A stretch of 64,000 nucleotides of DNA from NCBI GenBank assembly GCA_003255065.1, contig QAOA01003631.1, positions 248,001 to 312,000 on the forward strand, read 5' to 3'. Origin of the DNA: Cercis canadensis. Taxonomy: Eukaryota; Streptophyta; Magnoliopsida; Fabales; Fabaceae. The notes below the pieces were generated by a model. It was not told where the DNA came from. It ran no database searches and saw only the letters and a list, made by a program, of their open reading frames with translations. The position numbers were made by a program, and so were the translations under genes. How positions within the stretch are numbered: the first letter of the stretch is position 1; every line of letters begins with the position of its first letter. This document shows positions 12,276-23,460 of this stretch, in pieces.

Positions 12276-13220
12276 GGGCAAATTGACAACAATAATGATG
12301 TTTAATAAACAAATTACGAATGTATGTTAGTTTTAAAAGTATTTACTAATATGAGTTAATTTTTTTTTTTTTTGCAAAATACACGCTTATGCATTTTTAT
12401 CATAAAACGTTAAAATTATACAACATTTTAAATATAAAAATGCTAAAACTAAAATCGCGTTTTATGTAAAAAACGCTGAAATGAGGAGTCAAAAACGCTA
12501 AAATTATTTTCAACCCCTTCTGACTGACATTGGAAAACACAAATGCATTTTCATTAGAAAACGCAGAACTAAAAGACTATAAAACTTATAGAGTCACAAT
12601 GTCAAACTCTTTTAGTATAAGTGAAAAAAAAAAAAACTCTTTTATATTTTTTTAATATTTTGCAAGAAAATATTTTATTCACATTAACTTTAGGTCCTTA
12701 GCCAATTTATTGCTGTTGATATACGGATCACATCATTATTACACATAGCTTTCCCAGTTGAAATTGCAAACTCACCTTTTCCTGACAATTGAGTTATTTG
12801 AGAAGCTATTATTCTTTACTTTCCCCAATCTCGATTCCAGCCTCGTTTCCTTTTGGAGCACATTCTCCTCTCTATCTTTAATTCTAGACATTCTCTGCGC
12901 TTCCTTATCTGCTTTCTATTGAAAATGTGGAACCAAAGTACTGAGGAAAAAGAAAATGCATATGGGTTTCCGATGTCAGTCAGAAGGGTTGAAAAGAATT
13001 TCAGCGTTTTTGACTCCTCATTTTAGCGTTTTTTACACAAAACGTGATTTTAGTTTTAGTGTTTTTTATTTAAAACATTGTATAGTTTTAGCGTTTTATG
13101 ATAAAAACGCATAAAGCGTGTATTTCGTAAAAAAAATTGACCTATATTGATAAATACTTTTAAAACTAACCTACATTTGTAATTTGTTTATTAAACAACA
13201 TTATTGCTATCAATTTGCCC
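12276..13220. mobile_element. Mutator-like (MULE) MITE with ~250-bp inverted repeats and 9-bp TSD
   Basis: The left arm 12276-12531 (GGGCAAATTGAC...) pairs with the right arm 12973-13220 (...ATCAATTTGCCC) at high identity. The flanks CGTCTCTAA (12267-12275) and GTCTCTTAA (13221-13229) look like an imperfect 9-bp target duplication, the size Mutator elements make. The interior (12532-12972) has no long open frame. It lies 25 bp from the hAT MITE, so two insertions landed side by side. Confidence 0.7.
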
Positions 13221-13229
13221 GTCTCTTAA

Positions 13230-14289
13230 GTTATCGCCGTCTATTATTTTTGGCGCCCTGTGGTTGTGGGTTTGTGTTCACTCTCAGGAAGATAAAACTG
13301 AAGGCATACCGCATATGAGTAATGAGTATAATCCAACCAAACGATTAAGCGTTATATATAGAAATTATTTTTTTTTTGGCTTATGAAAAGGCAGGTTATT
13401 TATGGAAGAGTCACAAGAGTTACCACAAGTGAAAGGAAAACTGTATAATTGAATGATAAAAATTAAATTTTAATTAAATTAAAATTTCTAAGTTAAGATT
13501 TTAAACAAAGTTTGTCAAAAGAATTGTTTTACAAATAATTCTAACGTAAAAAATTGATGTTTCAAATAATTTATTGTATTTGAAATCGTAACAACTAACA
13601 GCTGAATGGAAATGTTAGATATACTATAAATCACATTTTTTTAGGAAAGTTATTAATAAATGCATCAGATAATTAAATTTTTGACAAGTATTGAATAATG
13701 ATAAAGTAAGAGATGATATTGTTCTAAGGAATGCTTAATAATCAAACATTGAGTATTTAACTATGAACTATGAAGTATAGGATTTAAATCTCAATAAATT
13801 AAAGTGAACTGAAATCATGATAGGAGCTATGTTACTTGTAGCCTCTAACAAATGGGCATGGACTTGAACATGAAGCTTTGATGATTGCACATAATTGAGG
13901 TCCAATCTTTTAATAAAACTACTATACTTGGTAGAGTTATATATACAACATCCCCTTTATATTATTTAAAATTTAAAATAAGAAAATTATGCATGATTAG
14001 GAAAAAAAAGTAAGATTAATGTAACTGTAAAACAACAAAATACGTTCTCATAATTTGATCAAAACTTACACAATGCTCCTCAAGACATAACATCTAAGTA
14101 GAGTTAAATTGGCATCGAGTAGAGAAAAGTTTACAAAAGAATTTTTTTTTTTTTTTGTGATAGATAAACAAATTAAAGTAAACATGAATATGAGGGTGGT
14201 ATGTATAACTAGAAGCAATTGGTATCCGGAAGAGAGGGAGTGGGGGAAGAAGGAAAAAGAGGTGAGCATGTGATGAGTGATGAGTTGTG
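13230..14289. other. AT-rich spacer downstream of the membrane-protein gene
   Basis: This stretch lies between the MULE MITE and the stop codon at 14290. It is AT-rich with short poly-A/T runs. The part nearest 14290 should carry the 3' UTR and polyadenylation signals of the minus-strand gene. I see no coding sequence or named repeat. Confidence 0.5.
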
Positions 14290-15537
14290 TCAAGTGTTTC
14301 CAAGAAGGACATCCTTATAAGGAGTGGGACGAGGTAGAACAAAGGTGTCTTCAGCTTGACGCTGTATCCTCATCTGATCTTCCAGAATCAGGGGCATCTG
14401 TCCTTCCCTCTCATTTATCAGTCGCTCATGAGCACCTCCTCTCAGTTTCTCAAGCCTTATAAGTCCATCAAGTTGTTGCATCTTGAACACTTTAACTACA
14501 TTTGTCAATCCACCAATAAACAACAACATGCTTCCAATAATTCCTAGCCAGATCCATGTCCTACCCTGGATACAAGAATATATCAGTATATTTCAGAATA
14601 GATGACAGTAGGGAAAGTGACCTTATCAACCACAAAAAATAGATGTTGCTATTCTTGCTCTAGTTTATAATTATACAACTATTTTTCTCGATCGCAGTTT
14701 CCTTGTCATTTCTAATTCAACAAAATTTGCGTTAAATTAAGGTGAATCTGAACATGTTAATTTCAAAGAATAATTTTCTTAATACAATGCCTTCAAATCC
14801 TGATGCCAGGCCTTGTTTATCTTCATTCACTTTCATCAGAGTTAGACTTACAAGCAAGAGGATACCATGGTGGAATTGTCCATATTGCTCGTAATAATTG
14901 ACCGATGCGCTAAGCATGAATGACAAACTCGCCATCAAGAATGGGATGTACACACTCTGCTGCAGGATTTGAACATGACCATTTGCTCTCTCGTAGATTT
15001 GGCACGAATTGTGGATTGATCCCAACACCCATAATATAGGCCCAGCAACAAGCATGTTCAGAGCATGCTTTTCCAATTTGAAGTACCCAGACCTTTTCTC
15101 TTCCTGCAGTTTAATTATATATTGAATCAACCACAAAATGTCAAATTGAAATAAAACCAAAATAGTGAAGAAGCAGTTACCTGAATAAAGAGGAAGAGAA
15201 TTCCCAGAAAGGAGAGAAGCGATCCCAGAGCCTGAATCACGGGAACTGCGAATTCCACAAGTGCCAGCTGAAGGTCGAATCCCATCAACGGTAACCGGAA
15301 ATCGATTCCGGCGAGATGGCCGAAGAGATCGTGGACATTGACGAGAATGATTAAGGCCAAAGCAAGAAGCAAGAGCACCAGACCCGATCTGGGTTCGGAG
15401 GAGAGCTGAGCCGCGAACCCGCAAGTGAGCACTACGGTGGCAAACAAATACAGCCCTGCATTTATGTACTCGTACCGATTGCGGGAAAACCCGGGCCCAT
15501 AGGTTCGAAACTCTCGTGCCGATGCTAGCTTCACCAT
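14290..15537 (-). CDS. Plant multi-pass membrane protein of unknown function
   Basis: Three exons, 15537-15181, 15103-14852 and 14565-14290, total 885 nt (294 residues plus TGA) with phase-0 GT-AG introns. The protein starts MVKLASAREFRTYGPGFSRN. It has about six hydrophobic spans: near residues 24-45, 50-70, 93-118, 133-152, 168-190 and 198-222. A charged, probably soluble tail of about 70 residues follows (RLEKLRGGAHERL ... PRPTPYKDVLLGNT). I recognise it as a conserved plant integral membrane protein but cannot give a function or symbol. The start is the first ATG of the frame, and the exon structure is clean, so it is very likely a live gene. Confidence 0.8.
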
Positions 15538-15684
15538 TCTCAAATACTAATAACTGAAGCTCAACTTTCAGAAATCTAAGAATCAGAATGGATTTGTGTT
15601 GCGCATGATGCTTTCGGAGTCAGAGAGAATGAATGGCAAGGTTGATTCCGGAATTTTCCCTAGCTTGGGGGTACGTGGCGTCGT

Positions 15685-15714
15685 GCATGCAGCTCTGATT
15701 CACTACGACACGTG
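15685..15714. promoter_or_regulatory. RY and G-box motifs upstream of the membrane-protein gene
   Basis: TGCATGCA at about 15684-15691 (an RY-type core) and CACGTG at 15709-15714 (a G-box in ACACGTGG context) lie about 150-180 bp upstream of the ATG at 15537. These are known binding sites for B3 and bZIP/bHLH factors. Function here is inference from position. Confidence 0.35.
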
Positions 15715-17909
15715 GAGGAAGAAAAACTCAATACAGGGAGAGAATGGACCGCAGTTGCAGGCCAAGAGCTCCGTCAATTAGCGAAGTACAAAACCGACTT
15801 AATCCGAACTCAAACCAGTGAGAATCGGTTCCAAAGTTATTAAAATCATTTAGTTATTTAGTTTTATGAGAATATTTAATATATTTGATTGTAATAGCGT
15901 GTTGGCCTCGGATTTTTTTTATTAATCTTAGTAAATCACGTTCGAAACTAGTCATACCCATTTTTCCAAGACTCCAATAAGTCTTGTATTTGAATCATAT
16001 AAAAATTTGTTCATGTGTGTCATTTTAATAATGAGCATGTATGATAAGAACTTGAAGAAAAGCGGGTCAAAGGCGTTATGCTTTGAAATGCAAGGCGAAG
16101 CAAGACAACCTAGTATATGAGTTGGAGTTAAGATTATTTGAAGTGACATGCTGAATTATGAGCGTGACCTCCACAACCGCAAGCATGCACACAAGACGCA
16201 ACATGGTTGCGGGCAAAAAGATGGAGATGCATAGATTGCTTTCAATCTGCAATCAGTGTTTTCTAAGTCCCAATCAATGAGCATGTGTTACCACCCACCA
16301 ATGAGGGGAATACACCGAAACCTGCCACGCCCGAAGCCAAGGCTAAGGCCTAAGGCTACTACCACCACCACCAGAAATCACAATTGCACCAATGATGTAG
16401 ATCAGTAGATCCCAATCTTAATGTCCTAGTCCTCTGTTAAATCATTTTTGTCCATGTCATTATGGCAGATCCCAATCTTTCCTAGTCTTCTTTTTTAATC
16501 ATTATTGTCCATGTCATTTCAGCAAGGGTTGTTAAACCATTTGACCCTTTTCAGCTTCCACAATCTCACTAATTAATTGGGTGTACCATGAATGGGAATG
16601 TGAACACAAGCCCAACCTGTAATAATTCAACTTGTATCATATCAGTTGCCATTGGGCTTAGCCCATTCGTTCGGATGAATAGAAATTTAGATACACAGAT
16701 GGATTTTGTTGTTTTTTTAAAAAAGTTTAGAATCCAAGAATTTTATTATCATATGTGTGAAATTAATTTCTTTTGTTACAATGGAGCTCAAGCATTAGAT
16801 AAAAAAAAAGAAGAGTATATGTCAAAAATAAAATTATTGAGATCAATATTACATTTTACAAATAAATTTTAATTTAATTATCTAAATATAACAATTTAAA
16901 AAAAAAAGCATAATCAACATTGAGAACTACTAGATGCACAGTGATCACGCAACGTGTCTATGTAGATCACGCTATAGTGTGTCATTTTTTGTTGTCTTTT
17001 AAGAATAAAAAGAAAAAAAAAAGTTATAGGTAGTCAAGTTTATGAAGGGACACGCCAATAGCCTATTGGCGTGTCCAATGATCCTCATATATTTAAAAAA
17101 AAAATTATTTTTAAAAAATTATACTATTTATATAATTAAATTAAAAAATATGATAAATATGTAATTTTATTACTAAAATATAATATTTAAGTCCATGAAG
17201 CCGTTTAATTTTTATAACTAAAAAAAGTATTAAAAAATACACAAGTCATTAGTTATGAAATTAAAATTTCAATTTTTTTTTTCTAATGAATGAATAATCA
17301 ATCAAAGGTCGAGAAAAGAAACCCAACCAATGCGAAGCTCGTAGACAGCAGTGGGGACAACCCAATCGGCCCGGGGCCTTGGGCCGTGTTCCCGGCATCG
17401 CTCTTAGCGTTTTTCTTTTTTAGTAAAAAAAACAAAAGAAGATACGTTTTACGGCACATCCGTTCCAAAGCAGGAAAATTACTACACTTGGAGAGCACTT
17501 GACTTGTTTGATGAAATGCTTGCTCAGGGTGATGTTTCGGGGAACGCCATAGTATCTGGTTGTTCCACATTGAGAAGATATATACAAATAAGCTCTTGCT
17601 TCTGCTATGCATGATAGCCGTTTAAATTTAACAAAACCAGCTCCTCCCCCATATTGAGCCAACTTGGAAAAGCAAATGCATTAATACCCAATCTTGATTT
17701 AAAACATAAATTGAGCTTCTGGGTTGTGCTTTGTTTGAGAGTTCATTGAGGCTATATTTTTAATGACTTTTTGATATGCTCAGTTGAAAAATGAATAGGT
17801 GGTGCTTTATTGCCTTTGTTGTGTTTATGAAAATGACAATGTGGGGATGCCCGTTGAAGGGGGTCATGAATCTTTTTGATTTCGGGGTGTGGAGAGAACA
17901 ATGGTGACG
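15715..17909. other. Gene-free spacer with a perfect palindrome
   Basis: No coding exon is supported here. I see an imperfect direct repeat (about 16400-16450 against 16465-16525, both with CCCAATCTT ... TTGTCCATGTCATT), AT-rich tracts around 16840-17290, and a perfect 14+1+14 palindrome at 17048-17076. Confidence 0.5.
17048..17076. repeat. Perfect 29-base palindrome (14-bp arms, 1-base loop)
   Basis: GGACACGCCAATAG at 17048-17061 and its exact complement CTATTGGCGTGTCC at 17063-17076 flank a single C. The ACACGCC/GGCGTGT core also occurs in both arms of the MULE MITE at 42 kb. It may be the remnant of a related element. Long inverted repeats are not visible around it. Confidence 0.75.
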
Positions 17910-18065
17910 TGTTGGCATGTTGAATAGTTTGTAAAGGTGCTTATAAAATTAAGTCCTACATTAGTTGAATTAAGAATGTAAAAAGGTTTTATAAAGGCTA
18001 ACCTATTTAGTCTCCATTAACATTTTTTCCTAACAGAATCATGTTATAAGAGCTTGCGTGGAAAG
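17910..18065 (+). mobile_element. LTR-retroelement fragment (short LTR plus primer-site-like motif)
   Basis: About 126 bp from TGTTGG to CCTAACA (17910-18035) has the TG...CA ends and the 'AAGTCCTACATTAG' wording seen in short plant LTRs. TGTTATAAGAGC follows, resembling the initiator-tRNA primer site TGGTATCAGAGC. It is a broken fossil: no second LTR or coding part was found. A copia or TRIM-type origin is an inference. Confidence 0.35.
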
Positions 18066-19389
18066 ATGATCACTCACGGGCTTCCAATTAAATAGGGCTT
18101 TCAGTTTGATAGAAAATCTGCCGGTATACACTGGTTGGAATGAGTGAAGTGATTGGTAATGTCATAGCCAGAGTCTCTGTTAGATTAGAAAACACTTTCG
18201 AACTTGTTCCAAAATATCTGCTTTGATGGCGATCATGTGTGAAGGAGCAGAAAGGCTGAGCAGGTTTTTAAATGAAAAATGGTACAGACAAGAACGAGAT
18301 CAGACAAGGCATGATTGGACAATATGTACTAGTTAAAGGTGATTAATGCACAGTTTTTCGGCACCGACATGCATCAACATGAAATGCAGTGGCCTAAAGA
18401 AATCAACTTCAGACAAGCCTGCGTGAATTATTATGTCTTTACAAGGATGGCCTAAATGATCTGTCATAGGAGGAATGGTGACTTTTGTACTAATGACTCT
18501 GCATAGCAATATCAAATTTTGCATTTAAGCGACAAAAAATCCCTATACCCATGTGTCTCCTAGCATATGCCTGAGTACGCAGGGCTTAACTGTCCATTGG
18601 GAGTGCTGCGTTGCACAGAGAATCAGCCATGCTTCTAAAGGCTTCGCCACCTTCGGAAAAAGACAACATTCATCAACAAGAATGCTCAAACTTTTTGCAA
18701 TCATTTACTCTATTGGTGACACGTAAAAGCTTGCTGAAATTTATCAGTGTTTTTAGAGGATTATTGAGAAGTTTCAGTGTAGCTGTCTGTCAAAGTACAC
18801 ATTAGTCTGGGGAATCGTTCAGTGGAGGGATTGTTTGGTAACCTTGAGCAGTGGGATGCGAGTGGAGACCCATGTATAACCTCAAGGCCTCATAAAGGAT
18901 TTATAGGAAGCAAGAAAACAAACGCGTTACCTCTGTATAGCCTGATTTTGCAAATGCCACGTTTTATTCTCTTGTATTTAACTTCATTCTTTGGTTCCCA
19001 AAGGATTTTGCGCATCTCCATCTAGATGTACGTAGAATAGAAGCCATATATTTCAGAATATGCTATAAAGTATATAACATTCTGATTAGATGCATTATTC
19101 GGGTTGGTGGAACAGACGTCCCTTGATAATTCATGGGTACGCAAGAACTGACAGCTAGATTATTTCAGGAAATGAGAGACAGACTACTACAATATTTTGG
19201 TTACCTTTATTTCCACAAATCCAAGATTAATGAATATGATAAAGGGAAGCCATGTGACTTTGAACTCGGTGATGTCAGATAATTGCTGAATCATCAGTTA
19301 AAGAGGCTTTCAAAGTATACGACCATGTGCACTTGTGAAGAATTTAGATTGACATTATCTGTTCTGGTTTATCATTTTATGCTTGCACA
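18066..19389. other. Spacer of unknown content
   Basis: Moderately GC-balanced DNA with only short unconvincing reading frames (60-67 residues). I recognise no protein family or repeat in it. It could include internal sequence of the LTR fragment just to the left. Confidence 0.3.
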
Positions 19390-19967
19390 TGTTAAAGAAG
19401 GTATGCAGCATTGTCTTCTCCCTTCTAGAAAATTTTAGAGATAACTAGAGTAGACTAGAAGACTCTACAATGTTCTAGAGTAAACTAGCATGAGCTAAAA
19501 GGTGCTAGAAAATTCTAGAACATCCTAGAAGGTGCTGGAAGGATGAAGAAGCTTCTAGAAGACTCCAGAGCATTCTAGAACCTGGATGAAGGAACTAGAC
19601 AATCCTAGAAGACTCTGGAGCTGTCTAGAAGGTTCTAGAAACCTTGAGATATGTTGTAGTTTATTCTAGAACTTTGTAGCTTATTCTACATGTGTCTAGG
19701 CTAGTAGTTCTTACCTCCTCCATCACCTATAAATAGGAGTAGCTAAGCTTGTTTTGTGTGTAAGAGAAAGTGAAGCATCTCTTTACATGAGAGTGGTGTC
19801 TTGAGTTGTGAGCTTTCTTTTGAGTGTTGTATTCTCTTCAAATTGTGAGTGGTCCTTGCAAAGTGTTGTAGTGTCTTTTATTGTGGGTATAATACAAGTA
19901 ATTTGTTTACTTGTTTGGGTCCAATACTAGTAAATTTAGAGTTGCATACTTTAAATTTTACTCAACA
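19390..19967 (+). mobile_element. Solo LTR, heat-shock-element rich (copia/ONSEN-like organisation)
   Basis: 578 bp begin TGTT and end AACA. The element is flanked by the same 5-bp direct repeat GCACA at 19385-19389 and 19968-19972, the target duplication of an LTR retrotransposon. No internal region is present, so this is a solo LTR left by recombination. The U3-like half carries six TTCTAGAA cores (19433, 19513, 19553, 19573, 19633, 19664) and two contiguous three-unit heat-shock elements (19508-19520, 19628-19640). A TATAAATA box follows at 19728-19735 on the plus strand. The layout resembles heat-activated copia LTRs; family assignment is inference. Confidence 0.75.
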
Positions 19968-19972
19968 GCACA

Positions 19973-21528
19973 TGCCTTGTATCTCTGCTTCATCATGCCT
20001 AGATTGTCACAACAACAATTTTGAACTGTAAGTTAATGTAGAAAGATCCCTTATGGATGCATGCCCAACTTGTGGCATCATGTCTTATGTTCAAGCATCA
20101 TTCATCCACGTATTTTCACCAAACTAGTGGCTTAAACAGAACTTGTTAATGGGTATTGGTATCATGGGCCTATATGCCAAGAGTAAGATTGGTGGAAGAA
20201 GTTATCATGAAGAAAAATGATAGATGAGTTGGCCTTGGTCAATGTTGACTTTATCGTTAGAGCATATATTCGATTTTTCATTTTGATTAACTCAAAGTTC
20301 CTCTCAACCTTCTCACTTTTACTAATTATGATTTGGTGGGGAAGCAGAGCCAATCTCCTAAAGTTAACAAGATCTTGCTTTTATGATTTCTCATTCATTC
20401 GCCAGATGCCTATTCTGTTTCAGTAAACATCTTTTGAAGCATAAATATAATGAGGTTATTTTTTCTGGCCATGATGTGGTTACATTTTATACAACAGTAA
20501 TATGCCACAGTATTCTCCTGCCAAATTCTTTAGGAAGAACCCAAATAATGGATATAGAGAATATTCTGTTAGCATACATCAGGTAATACACAGCAGGGTT
20601 AAGAGACTTGAAAACTGGAGGAGAACCAGTTTGCCACGCCCGTTATTTTATTATTATAAAAACTAAACTAAGGTAGGATTATTCCACATTGAATTCTTTT
20701 TCAAACAGCCCTTGGTAGAGAAAAATGGTGACACTTCGACTTTTATTCTCTCTATCAGTGGCTTTCAGAGAATCCAAACTTCCTCCCCAAATCCCTATTC
20801 CTTCTTTGAGGGGAAGAAAAGACAAAAGAAAGGAGCTATCTTGCCGGTATAGGAGAACTGAAAAGTTTCTGGTGACTCTGCTGTTAACTGTTGGCTCTAT
20901 GGATTGGCTACTGCTTTTACATAAAAACTGCTGCAAATACTGGGACTTTGAAACAAATATGCATTTGGAAATGTGCACATGGACTTCATTCATAGAGTTT
21001 AGTATAGTACCTCAAAAAATCATTTCACAAATAGCATCTGCATTCTGATTTAATTGGTCGAGTTTTGTGTTCTTAAATTTGCACCAGATTGTACCCCTTT
21101 TGAGGAATTAAATTCTTAAGAGGATATCAAAATAGATCATCATTTAATGAAGAATTCTGGTGCTGATATTAATGTAATGTTCTGTTCTTCTCATGCCATT
21201 ACTTGGTTGGCAATGTGTGTGTGTATATTATATTGTTTCAATGCCATTTAATCATATTTCCGAAGGAATACTTCCTAACACAAAGAAGTCATAAATTGGA
21301 AACTTGAGCCTCATTGAACATATATTAAATCATGGCCCAAAAAAATATAAAGAACGAACATATACTGAATGGCTCCAACCAGTTCTCAGGACATGTATTA
21401 GGAAGTATGACTAAATTTTATGTGATGAATACATCGATGGACGCGCTAGCTGCTATGGCTTAAGAGGTCATATTTTTGGTAAGACAGAAACATAAAAGCC
21501 AGAATCTAGGCAGAACTTTCTGAAATCT
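19973..21528. other. Spacer between the solo LTR and the SWEET3 3' end
   Basis: No supported coding exon. The portion next to 21528 should contain the SWEET3 3' UTR. The rest has scattered short frames without family resemblance and no clear repeat. Confidence 0.4.
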
Positions 21529-23460
21529 TCAACATTTCCCATCAACATTGTCCTTGTTCACAGAGTTGCCGTCGCTATAATTGGTCATATTCTTTTCTGT
21601 GTTCCCCATTTCTAGGCCCACCTTATCCAAGTTCACCTTCTCTAAGTTTCCCTTTTCCAGGTCCCCCTTGTTTGGTTCTTCTATAACTCTCCTTTTCCAA
21701 TATTTGCAGTGGAGAACGAGTTGGAGGATGCCTAAGGGGGTTCCAATCACACTTGGTCCCTGTAAAAAGTTAAATAAATACAATCTCAGTATATTCAAGC
21801 TTTTCCTAAGCTTTATGAAATCATGAACTTAGAGATCATGTCACAAACCGCAACGAATATATCGCGAATAATAATTCCATAAGTCATCCACAGCACACTG
21901 GCAACGAATGAGCACATAGATAATGGTAGTGGCATGAATTCCACACTCTTGGTTTGTATAACTTTCCTCTGCAATAATGAAAATGAAATTATGTTATACA
22001 TAGTGCAGGCGAAAAACTTAATAACTGTGGAGTAGCGTGTGGATTAGAATTAGATAGCATAATAGAACTACTCTGTTCCCCTGTTTAACTTCTGCTTCTC
22101 TCTGTTTCCATTTAAGTTAGCAAATAAGGACATAAATGTTATTATAACGAATTTGAGTGGAAGACAAAGATGACTCACCATTACAACCAGAGGAGCTCCG
22201 TACATTGCAACTGAAACCACTAGGCCTATGCTGCCCACGAGTAGTTTTCGGTGACGATGCTCTTGGAAGGCAAAAGCAGAGACAAGAGCAGCGGCGATGA
22301 AGACTAGGAGAAGTGGAATTGCTACCATGGCGACCTTAACCTGTATTTTTCATGAGATTTAGAAACTATATTATTCTCATCTATGCAAGTTAATATAAAA
22401 CTGATATCTCTGCAACATGGACGCAGGGCAGAAACAAATGGCTTAAACACAAAAATTCCAAATCCTACATTTACGTTTCGTAAGTCACATATTTTTTGTT
22501 TCCTCTTCTGCTTTTCTTTTCTCCTTCGTCAAAAGAAAATTTTGATTGAGCAGGAAGAAATTGCTTACTCATATTTAAAACATGAGTTCTAAAGACACTC
22601 TTTTCATGCATGCAACTAGTATGTTTGGAACCAAGACAAACTAGCCACCATTTTTAATAAAAGGGAAACTAACCTTCGGCGTTTCTCCTTTATATTAGCA
22701 AGAAAGATAAAATAACGAAAACTTTTATTTTCAGTTTTTTTCTTTTTCTTTTTGTAGCTGTGGAGTTAATATGAGAAAAAATGAAAAATGCTGCTGCTTT
22801 TATTCATATTGCTTATATTTTGAATTTTCTTTTAAACAAGATGAATCATTAGCAAATTTGAGAAGGATTTTAAATTTTGTGGAGCTTAACATGTTTTAAC
22901 TTATAAGAATGAGGGAATGAAATACAGGAAAAAAAAAAGAAGGTTAGAGCAAATTATAGCTTACCTTTCCCTTGGGTGAAGCATACCAGAGGTAAATGAG
23001 AACATAGGATAACTCAAGAACAATCCCAACACCATTAACTGTGACGAGAGGAAAATTTTCCCACTTGTAGCTTACAATAGGCATTCCATACCAAGTAAAA
23101 AGAAGACAGTTCAACAGCGCAATGATATAAGGAACACATGAAAACTCTTCTGTGCTTTTCTTCCTTATGACCCTTTTGAAGGTAACCCTGCAAAAGGAAA
23201 TCAGAGAAAAAAGCTTCAATAATGTTTCATACTCTCCAGAAAGGAGAAGATGAAAGCAGCTATGGAGGAATGTAACATACGTTGGAGCAGCATAAAGAGA
23301 AACTGAAGCAGCATTCCCTGCAAGAAACACCCAAATGGGTCACATTTTTTGTTGCAGACTCAGAGTTATGAGTAATGCTCAATAATGCTAAGGAGCTAGT
23401 TAATGAATGAACAAAGTAAGTACCAAGAACTGCAACAGCCATACGAAGGCTCTCTGCCAT
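21529..23460 (-). CDS. SWEET3: SWEET sugar transporter, clade I (SWEET3-like)
   Basis: Six exons: 23460-23424, 23317-23281, 23187-22965, 22340-22179, 21968-21849 and 21759-21529. They give 810 nt, 269 residues plus TGA. The 37, 162 and 120-nt exons are classic SWEET sizes. Two MtN3 three-helix repeats (about residues 7-97 and 110-215) with a linker helix make the seven-span fold. Matching wording includes NAASVSLYAAPTVTFKRV, KKSTEEFSCVPY, LPLSMCSFVASVLWMTYG and GTPLGILQLVLHCKYW. The conserved Asn and Trp residues of the substrate pocket lie in VTVNGVG and the second repeat. Family role: bidirectional mono- or disaccharide uniport across plasma membrane or tonoplast. The hydrophilic tail holds a five-unit pentapeptide repeat. 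Start is the first ATG, 73 bp below a TATA box. Confidence 0.9.
21592..21666 (-). repeat. 15-bp minisatellite coding a pentapeptide repeat in the SWEET3 tail
   Basis: Residues 225-249 read GDLEK GNLEK VNLDK VGLEM GNTEK, five diverged five-residue units. The unit [G/V]-x-[L/T]-[E/D]-[K/M] lies in the cytosolic C-terminal tail after the last membrane span. Unit number is expected to vary between alleles or species. Confidence 0.8.

Noticed and set aside
17298-17612. Minus-strand reading frame of 104 codons
   Set aside because: No recognisable domain, overlapping unrelated frames on both strands, and a poly-A/T run inside. Not supported as a gene.
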